DNA from: Thermomonospora echinospora
GTDB lineage: Bacteria; Actinomycetota; Actinomycetes; Streptosporangiales; Streptosporangiaceae
NCBI RefSeq assembly: GCF_900108175.1
Contig: NZ_FNVO01000004.1
Coordinates: 62,001 to 126,000, forward strand
DNA: 64,000 nucleotides
Direction: 5' to 3'
Position 1 is the stretch's first letter. Each line of letters opens with the position of its first letter. The notes under the pieces are model-generated. The model saw only the letters and a list, made by a program, of their open reading frames with translations. It was not told the origin of the DNA and ran no database searches. The translations under genes and the position numbers were made by a program. Shown piece after piece: positions 7,632-18,608 of the stretch.

Positions 7632-8693
7632 ATGAACGGTTTTGCCGTGGGGGCGTGGGCGGCGATGATCGGCCTGATCGTCGTGTTGTTCACGTTCGAC
7701 CTGTTCGTGGCGGTGCGCCGGCCGCATGCCGTCGGGCTGGTCGAGGCCACGGTGTGGTCGGTGTTCTACGTCGTCGTCGCGGTCGGGTTCGGGCTGGCCC
7801 TGTGGACCGTCGCGGGCGCCCAAGCGGGCACCGAGTACTTCGCGGGCTGGGTGGTGGAGAAGAGCCTGTCGGTGGACAACCTGTTCGTCTTCTCGATCAT
7901 CTTCGCCCGCTTCGCCGTTCCGGCCGAGTACCGGCAGAAGATCCTGCTGTTCGGCATCGCGTTCGCGTTGTGCCTGCGCGCGGTGTTCATCGCGATCGGG
8001 GCGGCCGCGATCAGCCTGTTCTCCTTCACCTTCCTGCTGTTCGGGCTGGTGCTGCTGTGGACCGCGATGCAGTTGATCCGCCACCGCAACGAGAACCCCG
8101 ACGTGGAGGACACCTGGCTGGTCCGCCGGGCACGAGCGATCATGCCGGTCGGCGCCGGCTACCACGGCGGCCGGATGCTGGCGGTCGAGGACGGGCGACG
8201 GGTGGTGACCCCGGTGCTGCTGGTGTTCCTCGCCATCGGCAGCACTGACCTGCTGTTCGCCCTGGACTCCATCCCCGCGGTGTTCGGGGTGACCAGCGAA
8301 CCGTTCATCGTGCTCGCCGCCAACGCCTTCGCCCTGCTCGGCCTGCGCGCGCTGTTCTTCCTCATCGGGGGCCTGCTGGAACGCCTGGTCTACCTCACGA
8401 TCGGGCTGTCGCTGATCCTGGCCCTCATCGGGGTCAAACTCATCCTGCTGTTCCTGCATCAGGACATCACCCGGACCGTGCCGGAACTGCCGACCACGCT
8501 CTCGCTCGCCCTCATCCTGCTCATCCTCATCGTCACCACGATCGCCAGCGTGCTGCGCGTCCGCGCCCATCCCGAGGAACGCGCACACCCCGGCGCCCTG
8601 CGCGTCCGGAGCACCTCGCCCGACGACCGCGCCTCGCCGCCGTCGGACGGCCATCCGGGTGGAACGGCGCCGACCCGGATGCCTCCGCTCTGA
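7632..8693 (+). CDS. TerC family integral membrane protein
   Basis: 353 residues with about eight to nine hydrophobic segments. The two acidic family signatures are present: EKSLSVDNLFVF near residue 77 and LFALDSIPAVFGVT near residue 207, both expected to line a metal path. TerC/Alx proteins are linked to tellurite resistance and manganese export. The C-terminal 50 residues are hydrophilic, proline-rich and variable. The start at 7632 follows GAGAGGGTGATGGCGG. It stands alone between the STAS genes and a convergent phosphatase gene. Confidence 0.92.
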   Translation: MNGFAVGAWAAMIGLIVVLFTFDLFVAVRRPHAVGLVEATVWSVFYVVVAVGFGLALWTVAGAQAGTEYFAGWVVEKSLSVDNLFVFSIIFARFAVPAEYRQKILLFGIAFALCLRAVFIAIGAAAISLFSFTFLLFGLVLLWTAMQLIRHRNENPDVEDTWLVRRARAIMPVGAGYHGGRMLAVEDGRRVVTPVLLVFLAIGSTDLLFALDSIPAVFGVTSEPFIVLAANAFALLGLRALFFLIGGLLERLVYLTIGLSLILALIGVKLILLFLHQDITRTVPELPTTLSLALILLILIVTTIASVLRVRAHPEERAHPGALRVRSTSPDDRASPPSDGHPGGTAPTRMPPL

Positions 8694-8871
8694 TTCCGCG
8701 CTCACATGGGGCACAGGTTCCGCAGCAGCGAGAGCCGGCGTAACACCTGCCGCAGCTGTCTCAGGGCCGAATCGCGAGGCGCGCACGCCGGTCGATGGTC
8801 ACGCCCCGGCCTTTGTCGAGCGGGGTATGGCCTCCTCGACGCCGTGGTGGGTACGGACGGAGGCGGGATCG

Positions 8872-10116
8872 TCAGGTTCCCGGTGCGGTGAGGTGGTCGG
8901 CGCCGCCTCCGCGCCACTCGACCAGGAGGAGCGTCGCGTCGTCGGTGGTGATCCCGCGTCGTTCCCGCATGAGGGTGTGGGAGAGCGCCCGTACCGTCTC
9001 CCGTACGTTCTCGCCGTCGCGCCCGGTCCCCTCGATGACGTGGATGAGGCGTTCCTCGCCGAATTCCTCTCCTCCGGGCCGGTGCTCCTCGACGAGCCCG
9101 TCGGTGAAGAACAGCAGCCGGTCACCGGGCCGCAGGCCCAGTTCGTTGGTCTGCGGCTGGTCGCCGCCGAAACCGACCGGCAGGGTCCCGGGGCCTTCCA
9201 GCCTCCGGGCCACCCGCCGGTCGCGGATCAGGAGCGGCGCGGGATGACCGGCGTTGACCCATTCCAGGTGGCCCGTTGCGGTGTCCAGCCGCGACATCTG
9301 CGCCGTGACGAACTGGTCGGGCCCGAACTGCTCGTCGATGGCCGTGTCCATGAACGCGTACAGTTCGGCCAGCCCGACGTCGGTCCGTCTGGCGTGCCGG
9401 TAGGCGCCGATGGCGACGGTGGCCAGTACGGCGGCGTTCAGGCCGTGGCCCATCGCGTCGATGACGGCCAGATGCAGGATGCCCTCGTTGAGGGCGTAGT
9501 CGAAGCTGTCACCGGCGATGTCGTAGGCGGGTTCGAGGATTCCGGCGACCGCCACCTGCGGAGCGGTCATGGCCAGCGGGGGCAGCAGTGACCACTGGAT
9601 CTCGGCGGCCACGCTCATCGTCTCGCGGCGCCGTGCCCGGAAGAAAAGGTCGGTGTAACCGCTCTTGGTGAGCAGCATGTTGCCGACCAGGCTGGCCAGC
9701 CGTCGCAGCAGCCGCCGGTCGTCGTCGTCGGCGGAGTCGAGGGTGAGGGCCAGCACCCCGACCTGGTCGCTGCCGTCCAGCAGCGGCAGGAACATCCGTA
9801 CGCCATCGGCCAGCGGCTGCTCGACGGGGACCGCGCGCAGGAAGGCTCTGCCGGCCGGAGAGTCGTCGATCCGCTCGGGCTCCCCGGCCACCAGTTTCCC
9901 GCCCGGCAACGGCGTGAGCATCAACTGGTCGTAGTCCTGCAGGAGGACGGAGACGTCCCGGCCTCCGATCCTGCCGATCTCTTCGGCGATCACCGGGGCG
10001 ATCAGCTGCGGCGGCAGTTCGCGAGCCCGGTCCAGCAGCACGCCCAGCAACCGCTCACCGAACCCCGCCGGCCGATCCACCGCGATCTCGGATGACCGCT
10101 GTTCCTCTCCCGCCAT
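8872..10116 (-). CDS. GAF-SpoIIE (PP2C-type) serine phosphatase
   Basis: 414 residues from the ATG at 10116; a GTG two codons earlier is possible. The N-terminal half (about 20-165) looks like a GAF sensor, the second half (about 190-400) is a SpoIIE/PP2C domain. Metal ligand motifs are kept: the D residues of GDSFDY, DAMGHG, FTDGLVE and TDDATLL. RsbU/SpoIIE-like enzymes dephosphorylate STAS anti-anti-sigma factors and so free sigma factors under stress. Two STAS genes lie 2.4-4 kb away, but they lack the target serine, so its substrate is probably another STAS protein. Confidence 0.9.
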   Translation of the reverse strand: MAGEEQRSSEIAVDRPAGFGERLLGVLLDRARELPPQLIAPVIAEEIGRIGGRDVSVLLQDYDQLMLTPLPGGKLVAGEPERIDDSPAGRAFLRAVPVEQPLADGVRMFLPLLDGSDQVGVLALTLDSADDDDRRLLRRLASLVGNMLLTKSGYTDLFFRARRRETMSVAAEIQWSLLPPLAMTAPQVAVAGILEPAYDIAGDSFDYALNEGILHLAVIDAMGHGLNAAVLATVAIGAYRHARRTDVGLAELYAFMDTAIDEQFGPDQFVTAQMSRLDTATGHLEWVNAGHPAPLLIRDRRVARRLEGPGTLPVGFGGDQPQTNELGLRPGDRLLFFTDGLVEEHRPGGEEFGEERLIHVIEGTGRDGENVRETVRALSHTLMRERRGITTDDATLLLVEWRGGGADHLTAPGT

Positions 10117-11215
10117 GGCCACTTGATTCCCCGCGCCGGCCTTTCACGCGATCCGCGCAGCCTCGGCCGCGTACGGATCGTTCCGGGCGGCCGATCCGTC
10201 AGGTGGAGCGGGCCGAGCTCATCGAGCGCCTGCCTCCCGGCCCGAACCGGTGTCCCGGAGCCCTTGACGGCCGTCAGGGGGCGTCCGCTTCCAGGCATCG
10301 CGTATGAACGTCGCCGTTCTGATCGTTGGAGGCTTGGCCGGCTACTGGGGTTGGCTCTCGGAAGGGACGGGGGCGGCCCCTCGGCCGAGTAGGTGGGTGG
10401 TGTGCGCTCGCTTCAGTCTTGTGGCGCTCAGTTCCAGGTGCCATCGACGAGGGGCACGTTCTTGAGGCTGCCGTCGGCTATGCGGCGTGAGGCCTCCTCC
10501 TGCTCCCGGACCACTCGGCGTTTGCCGTCCGGGATCAGTGGCCGGCCCTGCCGGGTGACCGGCTTGCCCGCGTAGATGGGCTCCCAGGAGACGGCGTGGA
10601 AAGGGCCGAGATCCGGCACACGGGTCTTGAGGATGTGGATGGTCCTGCGGTGCTACCACTTGCTGACAGCGGTGATCCCCAGAGAGGACCCTTCCGTGAA
10701 GAAAACTGGCCCTCTTCTCCGGCGATCGCGATAGGAGCCCGCTATGGCTCATTCCAGGAGAGGCCAGGGCGTTGCTGCGGATCCTGCTCAAGGCCGCACC
10801 TCAGAAGCCGGAAACAACGACCGGGCACGAGCCGACGACCGGTGGAGGCCCACGACATGATCATGGGCGTTTTCGGCGGCCTGTCCGAGGCGGACGCAAC
10901 CGCATCGAGATCAGTGTCCGTCCCGCCCGTGGTGAGCGGGAGCCGTCATGGCGGAGGGCCGTGCCGATCGTGCTGGACGCGGCCGGTCGGAGACGGTGCG
11001 ACGACCGGTACGCCGGACGGCCACGGCCAGATCCTTCGTTGGACAAGGTCTAAACCTGTCCTCCTTGGACGGGGTATCCACCGGGGACGGCGCTGATCAT
11101 CAAAGAGATCAACGTTCGACGGGGATCGCGCTCCTCGCAGGGCCCGGCGAGAGACGGCGCAGCCGTGTCGGACGACGGCGGAAGGACCGCCGCCCACCCC
11201 GAGGAGGACCACTCC
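10117..11215. other. Long stretch without a convincing gene
   Basis: About 1.1 kb. The best candidate is a 63-codon minus-strand frame at 10428-10619 (start MPDLGPFHAVSWEP) that has plausible amino-acid composition and may be the 3' remnant of a lost gene. A short plus-strand frame begins with an ATG at 10304 and has a hydrophobic N-terminus. Neither has supporting context. Codon bias elsewhere in the stretch looks random. Confidence 0.5.
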
Positions 11216-11680
11216 ATGAAACTCGCCAGCATGCTCGTCGGCCTGGCCGCCGGTGTGAGCGCCATCGCCTTCACGGCGACCCCCGCCCACGCGGCAGGCA
11301 CGGTCAGCGGCACCGTCAGCGTCAACTTCAGCCCCTGGAACGTGACCTGCTCCTGGACCAACGCGACCACCAGCGACGTGCCCCCGAACACGCTGACGAT
11401 CAGCCACACCTCGATCAACTCCACCATCTCCTGCACCGGCGGCATCGCGCTGACCGTCACCTCGAGCCCCACGGTCACCTTCAGCGGCGGCAACGCCACG
11501 ATCGTGTCCATCGACGTCGCCGTCCAGACACCGAGCTGCGCCTACCGGGTGAGCAACGCCACGCTCCTCGGCCCCGGCCCGACCTACACCGGCACCGACG
11601 TGCCCGCCGTGGAGAAGGACCCCAAGCGCTTCCTCTGCCCGGACAACGTGACCATGGGCACGGTGTCCCTCGCCTTCTGA
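11216..11680 (+). CDS. Small secreted protein with signal peptide
   Basis: 154 residues. Residues 1-27 form a Sec signal peptide: a lysine, a hydrophobic core (MLVGLAAGVSAIAF) and a TPAHA-A cleavage site. The mature part is about 127 residues, rich in Thr, Ser and beta-strand patterns, with four to five cysteines (VTCSW, ISCTG, SCAYR, FLCPD) that could form disulfides. The ATG at 11216 follows GAGGAGG. No family recognised; it resembles the many small Thr/Ser-rich secreted proteins of actinomycetes. Confidence 0.8.
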   Translation: MKLASMLVGLAAGVSAIAFTATPAHAAGTVSGTVSVNFSPWNVTCSWTNATTSDVPPNTLTISHTSINSTISCTGGIALTVTSSPTVTFSGGNATIVSIDVAVQTPSCAYRVSNATLLGPGPTYTGTDVPAVEKDPKRFLCPDNVTMGTVSLAF

Positions 11681-11698
11681 TCACCTAACGGCGCCCAC

Positions 11699-11742
11699 GG
11701 CCCCCGGCCGGGAAGATCCCATGATCTCCCTGGCCGGGGGCC
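11699..11742. terminator. Bidirectional GC-rich terminator hairpin
   Basis: GGCCCCCGGCC at 11699-11709 pairs with GGCCGGGGGCC at 11732-11742, and the arm continues inwards through GGGAAGATC/GATCTCCC with one mismatch. It lies between the convergent secreted-protein gene and ureD. No T-tract follows, as is common in high-GC actinomycetes. Confidence 0.8.
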
Positions 11743-11783
11743 TCGGCGTTCGGCAGGCGGACCGCCCGCCGTCGCCCGCGCTC

Positions 11784-12610
11784 TCATCCGTCCGAGAACC
11801 CGAGGTGGCACAGCGCGGCGTCGAAGAGGCGGCGCAGCACGCCCGCATCCGGCGCGACGGCGGTGAGGAGCCTGCCGGGGCCGGGAAGGGGGACGATCAC
11901 GCCGTGTCCCTCCACCGGGGTGCCGCCGAGGAGCCGGACGCAGGAGGGGTCTTCGATCGCCGGGTCGATGAGGAGGAGCTGGCCGGTGGCGCGGTTGCCG
12001 GCCAGGACGGCGGGACCGTCCCAGCCGGGTGCGCCGGGTCCGTAAACGGTGTGCTGGTCCAGCAGCGTCCGCCCGTCGCAGCGGACGCTGAGGCGGCTGT
12101 CCAGCCTGCCCGTGGGTTCGTGCGCACGACCGAGGATCTGCTGCTCACCCAGCAGGAGCCGGGCGGTGGGCGCCAACTCCACCCGGATGCTCTGCCGCAG
12201 GTCGCTGCCGGAGACGGAGACGACAGGTTCGGGAAGCCAGCGCAGCCGCGCGGATTCCTCCACGCGCAGGACCACGTCATAGCAGGCGTGTCCGGGTGCG
12301 GGACCGGGCAGCGCGACGGTGGCGGCGGCGGAGGTGATGTACACGTCGGCGCCCGGACCTATCGTGACTTCGACGCGCAGCCGGTCGCCGTTGTGCGGGG
12401 AGCTCATCGCGTTGAGGAGACACAGGCGCGCACGAGGACCGTCCGGGCGAAGACGGCGCAGGTCGAGGGGCCCATCACCCTGGAGCAGGGGAAAACGGGT
12501 GCTCCCGGCCTCGGCGGTGGCCACGATGCGGGCGGTGGCGTGCAGCCCTCTCCCGGCGGGGCGCCCGGCCGGAGGGGAAGACGGTGCGGGACGGGTTCGG
12601 GGCGCGGCCG

Positions 12611-12614
<4 letters not shown>
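11784..12614 (-). CDS. ureD: Urease accessory protein UreD
   Basis: 276 residues, last gene of the urease operon. UreD (UreH) scaffolds the UreF-UreG complex on apo-urease for nickel delivery. Family features include [24 protein letters not shown] near the N-terminal third and a beta-rich body with [14 protein letters not shown]. The ATG at 12614 overlaps the ureG stop codon (ATGA), indicating translational coupling. The protein is on the short side of the family and sequence conservation is low, as usual for UreD. Confidence 0.88.
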
Positions 12615-13306
<692 letters not shown>

Positions 13307-13347
13307 GGCTGCTCCGGTGTGAGGCGGTTGCGGTGGCCGGTGGCCGT

Positions 13348-14049
13348 TCAACTGGCGAACAGACGCACCGGCCAGGCCGAGTGCTGCTCGGCGGTGATGT
13401 CCAGCAGGGGCGCGGAGGCGGCGGGAAGCACGTCCACGCCTTCCGCCGGCACCCGCGCGGCGTCCCCGGCCGCTTGACGGGAGACCTCTTCGATGTCGTC
13501 GGTGAGCCGGGCGAGGACCGCGGTGGCGTGGAAGGGATCCAGACCGAGGAGGCGCACCGCGGCGGTGACCGGGCCGCAGACGGCGTCGTAGCCGGCGGCC
13601 TGGGCGGCGTCCGGCGGGGACAGCCCGGCCGCACGCGCGGCCAGGCCGAGCACGATCGGCTGGTGCGCGCCGCCCGGACGCGCGGCGGCGAGTTCCCGCA
13701 GGCCGGGATCGGGCCAGACGGCGAGCACGGCGCGCATCAGCTGCCTGCCCATCCTGCGGGCGACCCGGCGCAGCGCCGGGACGGGGGTACGGGCGTCGGC
13801 CGCGGCGTCCAGGAGGAGCGGGTCGCAGCCGCCGGCCGCTGCGGCGGCCAACGCCGCGGAGACCAGTCCGACGGTGTGCAGCCGGCCGAGGCAGAACCGC
13901 TCCAGGGTCGCCGCGTCGTGGACGTGCCCGGCCGCGATGGCGGCCTCGGCTCCTCCCGAGTGGGCGTGCCCGCCGGAGGGGAACCGGCCGTCGCTGAGGA
14001 CGAGCAGTGCCGCAGGACTCATCATGGCTCCAGTCGGCGGAGGCTTCAT
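13348..14049 (-). CDS. ureF: Urease accessory protein UreF
   Basis: 233 residues if started at the ATG at 14049, which overlaps the ureC stop (ATGA); internal ATGs at 14025 and 14022 are alternatives with a TGGAG tract. UreF acts as a GTPase-activating or gating partner of UreG. The family start [19 protein letters not shown] is clear, followed by an all-helical body with many alanines. It sits between ureC and ureG as expected. Confidence 0.92.
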   Translation of the reverse strand: MKPPPTGAMMSPAALLVLSDGRFPSGGHAHSGGAEAAIAAGHVHDAATLERFCLGRLHTVGLVSAALAAAAAGGCDPLLLDAAADARTPVPALRRVARRMGRQLMRAVLAVWPDPGLRELAAARPGGAHQPIVLGLAARAAGLSPPDAAQAAGYDAVCGPVTAAVRLLGLDPFHATAVLARLTDDIEEVSRQAAGDAARVPAEGVDVLPAASAPLLDITAEQHSAWPVRLFAS

Positions 14050-15857
14050 CAGAACAGGAAGTACCGCTGGGCCATGGGCAGCTCTCTGCGGTAATCCGGC
14101 GCGACCGCCCCTTCGCCGACCGACACGTTCACATCGCTGGTCCGGTCGTCCTGCTCGCCGGTGCCTCCACTGCCTTCGACGACCACCTCGAAACTGTCGG
14201 GATCGACATCGATGCGTGGCAGGGCGTCGTTCTCGCGCATGTCGGCCTTGGTGAGCTCCCGGGTGTCGGTGATGTGCTCGAACGCCTTCCTCGTCCCGGG
14301 CGACCCACCGGTGAACCACTCCGAGACGAAGTTGACGGAGTTGCCGCCCGGCGCGTTCCCCAGGGCGCCGAACATACGGCGGGGAAGGACCGGCTGGGGG
14401 GTGGGGATGGAGGCGTTGGCGTCGCCGATCTGCGCGTAGGCGATCTGCCCTCCCTTGAGCACCAGATGCGGCTTGACGCCGAAGAACTTCGGCTCCCAGA
14501 GCACCAGGTCCGCGAGCCTGCCGATCTCCACCGAGCCGACCTTGTGCGCGATGCCGTGGGCGATGGCCGGGTTGACGGTGTACTTGGCGACGTACCTGCG
14601 GGCCCTGAGGTTGTCGGAGCGGCCGTCTCCGAGCAGGCTGCCGCGGCTGCGTTTCATCACGTGCGCGGTCTGCCAGGTCCGCAGGACCATCTCCCCGATG
14701 CGTCCCATGGCCTGGGCGTCCGAGGACATGATCGAGATGGCGCCCAGGTCGTGCAGGAGGTCCTCGGCGGCCATCGTGGAGGGGCGGATACGCGAGTCGG
14801 CGAAGGCCAGATCCTCCTTGACCTTCGGGTTGAGGTGATGGCAGACCATGACCATGTCGATGTGCTCGGTGACGGTGTTGACCGTGAGCGGCCGGGTGGG
14901 ATTGGTGGAGGCGGGCAGCACGCGGGGATGAGAGGCCATTTCGATCATGTCGGGGGCGTGGCCGCCGCCCGCGCCCTCCACGTGGAAGGCATGGATGCAG
15001 CGCTCGCCGATGGCGTCCAGGGTGCTCTGCAGGTAGCCGGCCTCGTTCAGCGTGTCGGCGTGGATGGCCAGCTGGACGCCGGACTCCGCGCACACCTCAA
15101 GGCAGGCGTCGAGGACTCGGGGGGTGGCCCCCCAGTCCTCGTGGATCTTGAAGCCCATGACCCCGGCGCGCAGCTGGTCGCGCATCGAGTCGCGGGACAT
15201 CGTGGCTCCTTGGCCGAGCAGTCCGATGTTGACCGCGGAGCCGTCCAGCGCCTCGAACATGGCCGCGACGTGCCAGGAGCCCGAGGTGACAGTGGTGGCC
15301 TTGCTGCCCTCCGCCGGGCCCGTGCCGCCGCCGATGAGCGTCGTGACGCCCGAGGCGAGCGCCTCGTCGATCTGCTCGGGGCAGATGAAGTGCACGTGGG
15401 TGTCGACGCCGCCCGCGGTGAGGATCTTGCCGTTGCCGGAGATGATCTCGGTCTCCGGCCCGACCACGATGTCGGTGGCCAGGGGGTGGTCATCGTGGAG
15501 CCTGTTCATGATGTCGGGGTTGTAGGCCTTGCCGAGAGCGACGATGTGACCGTCCCGCAGAGCGACGTCCGCCTTGACGATCCCCCAGTGGTCCAGGACC
15601 ACGGCTCCGGTGATCACGGTGTCCGGGGCGCCCTCCGCACGCGACACGCGGGACTGGCCCATCGATTCGCGGATCACCTTGCCGCCGCCGAACACCATCT
15701 CGTCGCCGCTGCGGCCCGGGCCGCCGGCCCAGTCCTCGGTGATCTCGATCCACAGGTCGGTGTCGGCGAGCCGGATAAGGTCTCCGGCGGTCGGGCCGTA
15801 GAGGTCGGTGTAGTCGGCGCGCTCCAGCCGGGGGCGGCATACCTCGGGCTCAGCCAT
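14049..15857 (-). CDS. ureC: Urease alpha subunit UreC (catalytic)
   Basis: 602 residues; the nickel enzyme that hydrolyses urea to ammonia and carbamate. Active-site elements are all visible: [10 protein letters not shown] (two nickel-binding His), GFKIHEDWG (carbamylated Lys), AIHADTLNE and [10 protein letters not shown] (His ligands), MVCHH (mobile-flap Cys-His) and SSDAQAMGR (Asp ligand). The protein is longer than the usual 567-573 residues because a Gly/Asp/Ser-rich insertion of about 27 residues lies just before the terminal [10 protein letters not shown]. It overlaps ureAB by eight bases and ureF by one base. Confidence 0.98.
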   Translation of the reverse strand: MAEPEVCRPRLERADYTDLYGPTAGDLIRLADTDLWIEITEDWAGGPGRSGDEMVFGGGKVIRESMGQSRVSRAEGAPDTVITGAVVLDHWGIVKADVALRDGHIVALGKAYNPDIMNRLHDDHPLATDIVVGPETEIISGNGKILTAGGVDTHVHFICPEQIDEALASGVTTLIGGGTGPAEGSKATTVTSGSWHVAAMFEALDGSAVNIGLLGQGATMSRDSMRDQLRAGVMGFKIHEDWGATPRVLDACLEVCAESGVQLAIHADTLNEAGYLQSTLDAIGERCIHAFHVEGAGGGHAPDMIEMASHPRVLPASTNPTRPLTVNTVTEHIDMVMVCHHLNPKVKEDLAFADSRIRPSTMAAEDLLHDLGAISIMSSDAQAMGRIGEMVLRTWQTAHVMKRSRGSLLGDGRSDNLRARRYVAKYTVNPAIAHGIAHKVGSVEIGRLADLVLWEPKFFGVKPHLVLKGGQIAYAQIGDANASIPTPQPVLPRRMFGALGNAPGGNSVNFVSEWFTGGSPGTRKAFEHITDTRELTKADMRENDALPRIDVDPDSFEVVVEGSGGTGEQDDRTSDVNVSVGEGAVAPDYRRELPMAQRYFLF

Positions 15858-16518
15858 CGAGCGGACCTCCGACCTCTCCGCGCAGCCCCGGGACGATCCT
15901 CTCGCCCTGGAGGGGCACCAGGTCGACCTCGACCTGGTAGTTGGGTTCGAAACGCCGGGACTTGCCGGCGGGGATGTTCAGCCGCTTGCCGTACGCGCAC
16001 GCGCGGTCCGGCTCGGAGTCCGGCGATTCCACCGGTGCCGGCCTGATCTCCAGGGCGGGGTTCACCTCATAGAAGTGGTAGTGGGAACCGACCTGGACGG
16101 CGCGGTCGCCGACGTTGCGGACCTCCACCCTGGTCACCGGCAGGCCCTCGTTGACGAGCACCGGTTCGCCCGTGCCGGGATGCTCGATCTGCCCAGGACC
16201 GGGAACGTCGTTCCTGACGGGGATGGGATCGGTGATGGTCACCAGCTTGGTGCCGTCGGGGAAGGTCGCCTCCACCTGGATCATCTCGATCATCTCCGGG
16301 ACGCCCTCCATCACCTCCTGGCGGGTGAGCACGCCACGCCCGGAGGACATCAGTTCCCGGACGGTCCTGCCGTCCCTGGCCCCTTCGAGCACATGCACGG
16401 TCAGCAGCGCCACCGCTTCGGGATAGTTCAGCCGCAGCCCTCGATCCCGGCGCCTGGCGGCCACCTCGGCCGCCATATGGATCAGCAAACGTTCCTGCTC
16501 ATGAGGGGTCAGATGCAT
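15850..16518 (-). CDS. ureAB: Fused urease gamma-beta subunit UreAB
   Basis: 222 residues. Residues 1-100 are the gamma subunit ([20 protein letters not shown], then [20 protein letters not shown] and [32 protein letters not shown]). After a linker, residues 115-222 are the beta subunit ([31 protein letters not shown], ending in GLRGEVGG). Such fusions occur in some actinobacteria and in Helicobacter. The ATG at 16518 has GAGGAGAAG before it. It is the first gene of the operon. No ureE is seen. Confidence 0.96.
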   Translation of the reverse strand: MHLTPHEQERLLIHMAAEVAARRRDRGLRLNYPEAVALLTVHVLEGARDGRTVRELMSSGRGVLTRQEVMEGVPEMIEMIQVEATFPDGTKLVTITDPIPVRNDVPGPGQIEHPGTGEPVLVNEGLPVTRVEVRNVGDRAVQVGSHYHFYEVNPALEIRPAPVESPDSEPDRACAYGKRLNIPAGKSRRFEPNYQVEVDLVPLQGERIVPGLRGEVGGPLDG

Positions 16519-16891
16519 TTCTTCTCCTCGCAGACACGACCGGATCTCCCTCCCGACGGCCCGCCGTCGGTCCGACATCGGATCGATCACTGTCCGAGGT
16601 TTAATTATTACTTTGTGTGGTTCTGGCGGGGATGGGGCGTCCAGCCACGTTCACCTCACCCTTCAGGAGCGCAACACTGGCTGCACCAGTCCCTTTGCTT
16701 CGCCCCGACAGAAGAGCACCGCGCCGTTACTGCTGCGCGCTGGAAACTGGCCGTCGCGCCCGTTCACCGACCCGGCCGAGGACGCCCGACCGGTACGATC
16801 ACCTTTCTCCCAGGGGGCGAACGACGCATCACCAACCTGACCCCCATGGAGGCTGGCTTCCCGAAAAGATCGCCTATGAAAGGCCACCCAG
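16519..16891 (-). promoter_or_regulatory. Urease operon upstream region
   Basis: An A/T-rich patch at 16599-16613, unusual in its surroundings, reads on the minus strand as AAGTAATAATTAAAC and could hold a -10 element about 80-95 bases before ureAB. Nitrogen regulators such as GlnR control urease in streptomycetes, but I could not match a full GlnR box. The rest, to 16891, shows no gene. Confidence 0.35.
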
Positions 16892-17072
16892 CGGCTGTAC
16901 GTGGATGCCTTTGCTCTGGTGACACTCCACATGTGGGAGTAGGAGGTCAGTGGAATGAACGTCATCCGGCACTGGTTCGCCTACCGCAAGGCCAACCCCG
17001 CAGGCAAAAACCAGCCCGCTCGATGGCATCTGCATCGACCAGTGGCCCCACGAACGGGTGACCGAGCTCCCG
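16892..17072 (+). pseudogene. C-terminal relic of a type ISP restriction-modification enzyme
   Basis: The translation RLYVDAFALVTLHMWE, an in-frame TAG at 16940-16942, then EVSGMNVIRHWFAYRKANP and, after a frameshift, SPLDGICIDQWPHERVTEL follows the C-terminal end of LlaBIII-like type ISP enzymes (typical text: W-x-YEVSG...V..WF.YRK). The stop stands where a tyrosine codon is expected. Only this short end remains, so the gene is dead. Family assignment is from remembered motifs. Confidence 0.55.
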
Positions 17073-17140
17073 GCACGGCCGCTTGACGCCGTCGACCGCC
17101 CGGGGGCCAGTGCTGCAGACGTCCCTGCTCCCGCGTGATG

Positions 17141-17482
17141 TCACCAGTCGCGGGGGGCGATCAGCTCTTCGATGTCCGCCTCCGCGAACCCGTACGCCGA
17201 GGCCACGAACCAGAAGTCCTCGGCTATCTCCTCCCGCGCAAAGGTCTCGATCTCGCTTCCGGCCGCCTCGAACTCCGCCTCCAGCGCGTTGAACTCCTCC
17301 GTCGCCACATGGGTGAGCGCGTACAGCGCCGCCAGATCCGATGGCCGCTCGGCCTCGATCCGCTCGCACAGCCTCAGCAGGACCGCCTTGCCCTTGTCGA
17401 CGACGTGATCGGGAAAGTACTCGTCCGCGTACAGCCCTCGCAGAAACGGATGCCCTGTCACCTGCTGATTCGTGATCGCCAC
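17141..17482 (-). CDS. DUF5713 family protein
   Basis: 113 residues, all-helical and acidic. The family pattern is strong: GHPFLRGLYADEYFPDHVVD, then LLRLCERIEAE, LYALTHVATEEFNALEAEF and the C-terminal EADIEELIAPRDW. Function unknown. The GTG at 17482 is preferred: a GGAGGGACAGGG tract precedes it and the upstream extension has no domain character. It stands alone. Confidence 0.85.
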   Translation of the reverse strand: MAITNQQVTGHPFLRGLYADEYFPDHVVDKGKAVLLRLCERIEAERPSDLAALYALTHVATEEFNALEAEFEAAGSEIETFAREEIAEDFWFVASAYGFAEADIEELIAPRDW

Positions 17483-17924
17483 GGCGTTCCCTGTCCCTCC
17501 TCGAAGCACCGGCGCTCCGATCCTGCACCACACGACCGACAACGCCCGCCGGACATGTCTCCGACAGACGGCTGGGCCATCTGGCGGGACTGTCCGGTTC
17601 CGGTTACCCCGGAACCGGACAGTCCTGAACGAACGGCCTCCGCCACTTGCTGGCCCACTCGTCCAGCAGACCTTCATGCACCGTGTAGAGGTGTAACTGC
17701 GTCGTCCTGGCCGTCCCGCGCTCCTTGCTCCCAGCGAGGCCAACTGCAGTACAGGGAAACGACCACCGACCTTCGCGAGAATCAGGAGTATGCGGCACAG
17801 CGCCCGCCCCGTTCGGAAAGCTGCACGGCTGGAGGGCGGGGAGCCATCCGGCCGTCACCGGCCACGGTCGGTGATCGACTCGCGGGCTGTCTCGACGGCA
17901 CCCCGGCTGACAGACTCTTCGGCC

Positions 17925-18464
17925 ATGGCGAACAGCGGACTGTGGGTCGGCGTCCTCACCGCGCTGACCGCACTGGGAGCCGGCTACCTCACCTCGCGGG
18001 CGACCTTGCGCGCGGCGCTGGCCCAGGCCCGAACGACCACACGGGCTCAGGCCCTTCGCGAGCAGCGCGAGCGGCGGCGATCCTCCTATCGGGAGATGAT
18101 GAGCTGCGCGCACGCGTTCAGCGCGATCACGTGGCAGATCGATGACGTCGATGCGACGCACGACCGTGAGGGCAAGGACCGGCTCCTGTCGCAGATGTAC
18201 GAGCGCATCGGCCCGGCCATCGGGGACATGAACAGGGCGATGCACGAGGTCCGGCTCGACGGCCCTGACGAGGTCTCCGCTGCGGCGGATCACCTGCGGA
18301 ATATGGCGCGGCGCGTGCAGGTGCTGCTCCAGGCGCTCATCGGTGACGGCGGTCCCGGGCGGCGGGACGCCTATGACGCCGCCTACCGGGATTTCCGGGA
18401 GGCCTACGTCACGTTCATCGGTCTGGCGCGAGGAGCGCTGGAGGTCAAGGACGAGGACGGCTAG
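17925..18464 (+). CDS. Hypothetical membrane-anchored coiled-coil protein
   Basis: 179 residues from the ATG at 17925. One hydrophobic helix at about 6-24 (GVLTALTALGAGYLTS) is followed by a long basic and helical stretch (about 30-60, rich in Arg, Gln and Ala) and an amphipathic helical domain to the end. This topology, one N-terminal anchor with a cytoplasmic helical bundle, is common among unnamed actinobacterial proteins. No motif recognised. Confidence 0.65.
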   Translation: MANSGLWVGVLTALTALGAGYLTSRATLRAALAQARTTTRAQALREQRERRRSSYREMMSCAHAFSAITWQIDDVDATHDREGKDRLLSQMYERIGPAIGDMNRAMHEVRLDGPDEVSAAADHLRNMARRVQVLLQALIGDGGPGRRDAYDAAYRDFREAYVTFIGLARGALEVKDEDG

Positions 18465-18608
18465 CCGATGGCCCTTCGCCTCAGCGCGATCAGATGCGCG
18501 CAAACCGAACGCCCCTTCGTCCGCCGCCGGTACTGCCGGACCGTGAGGCGGAGACCGGCCACAACGCGGAGCAGCCGGTGCATACGCAGAGCGACGCCGT
18601 AACCGGCC

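Noticed and set aside
14007-16046. 679-codon open frame on the plus strand opposite ureC and ureAB
   Set aside because: It mirrors strongly conserved urease genes and has no domain of its own; an effect of high GC in third positions.
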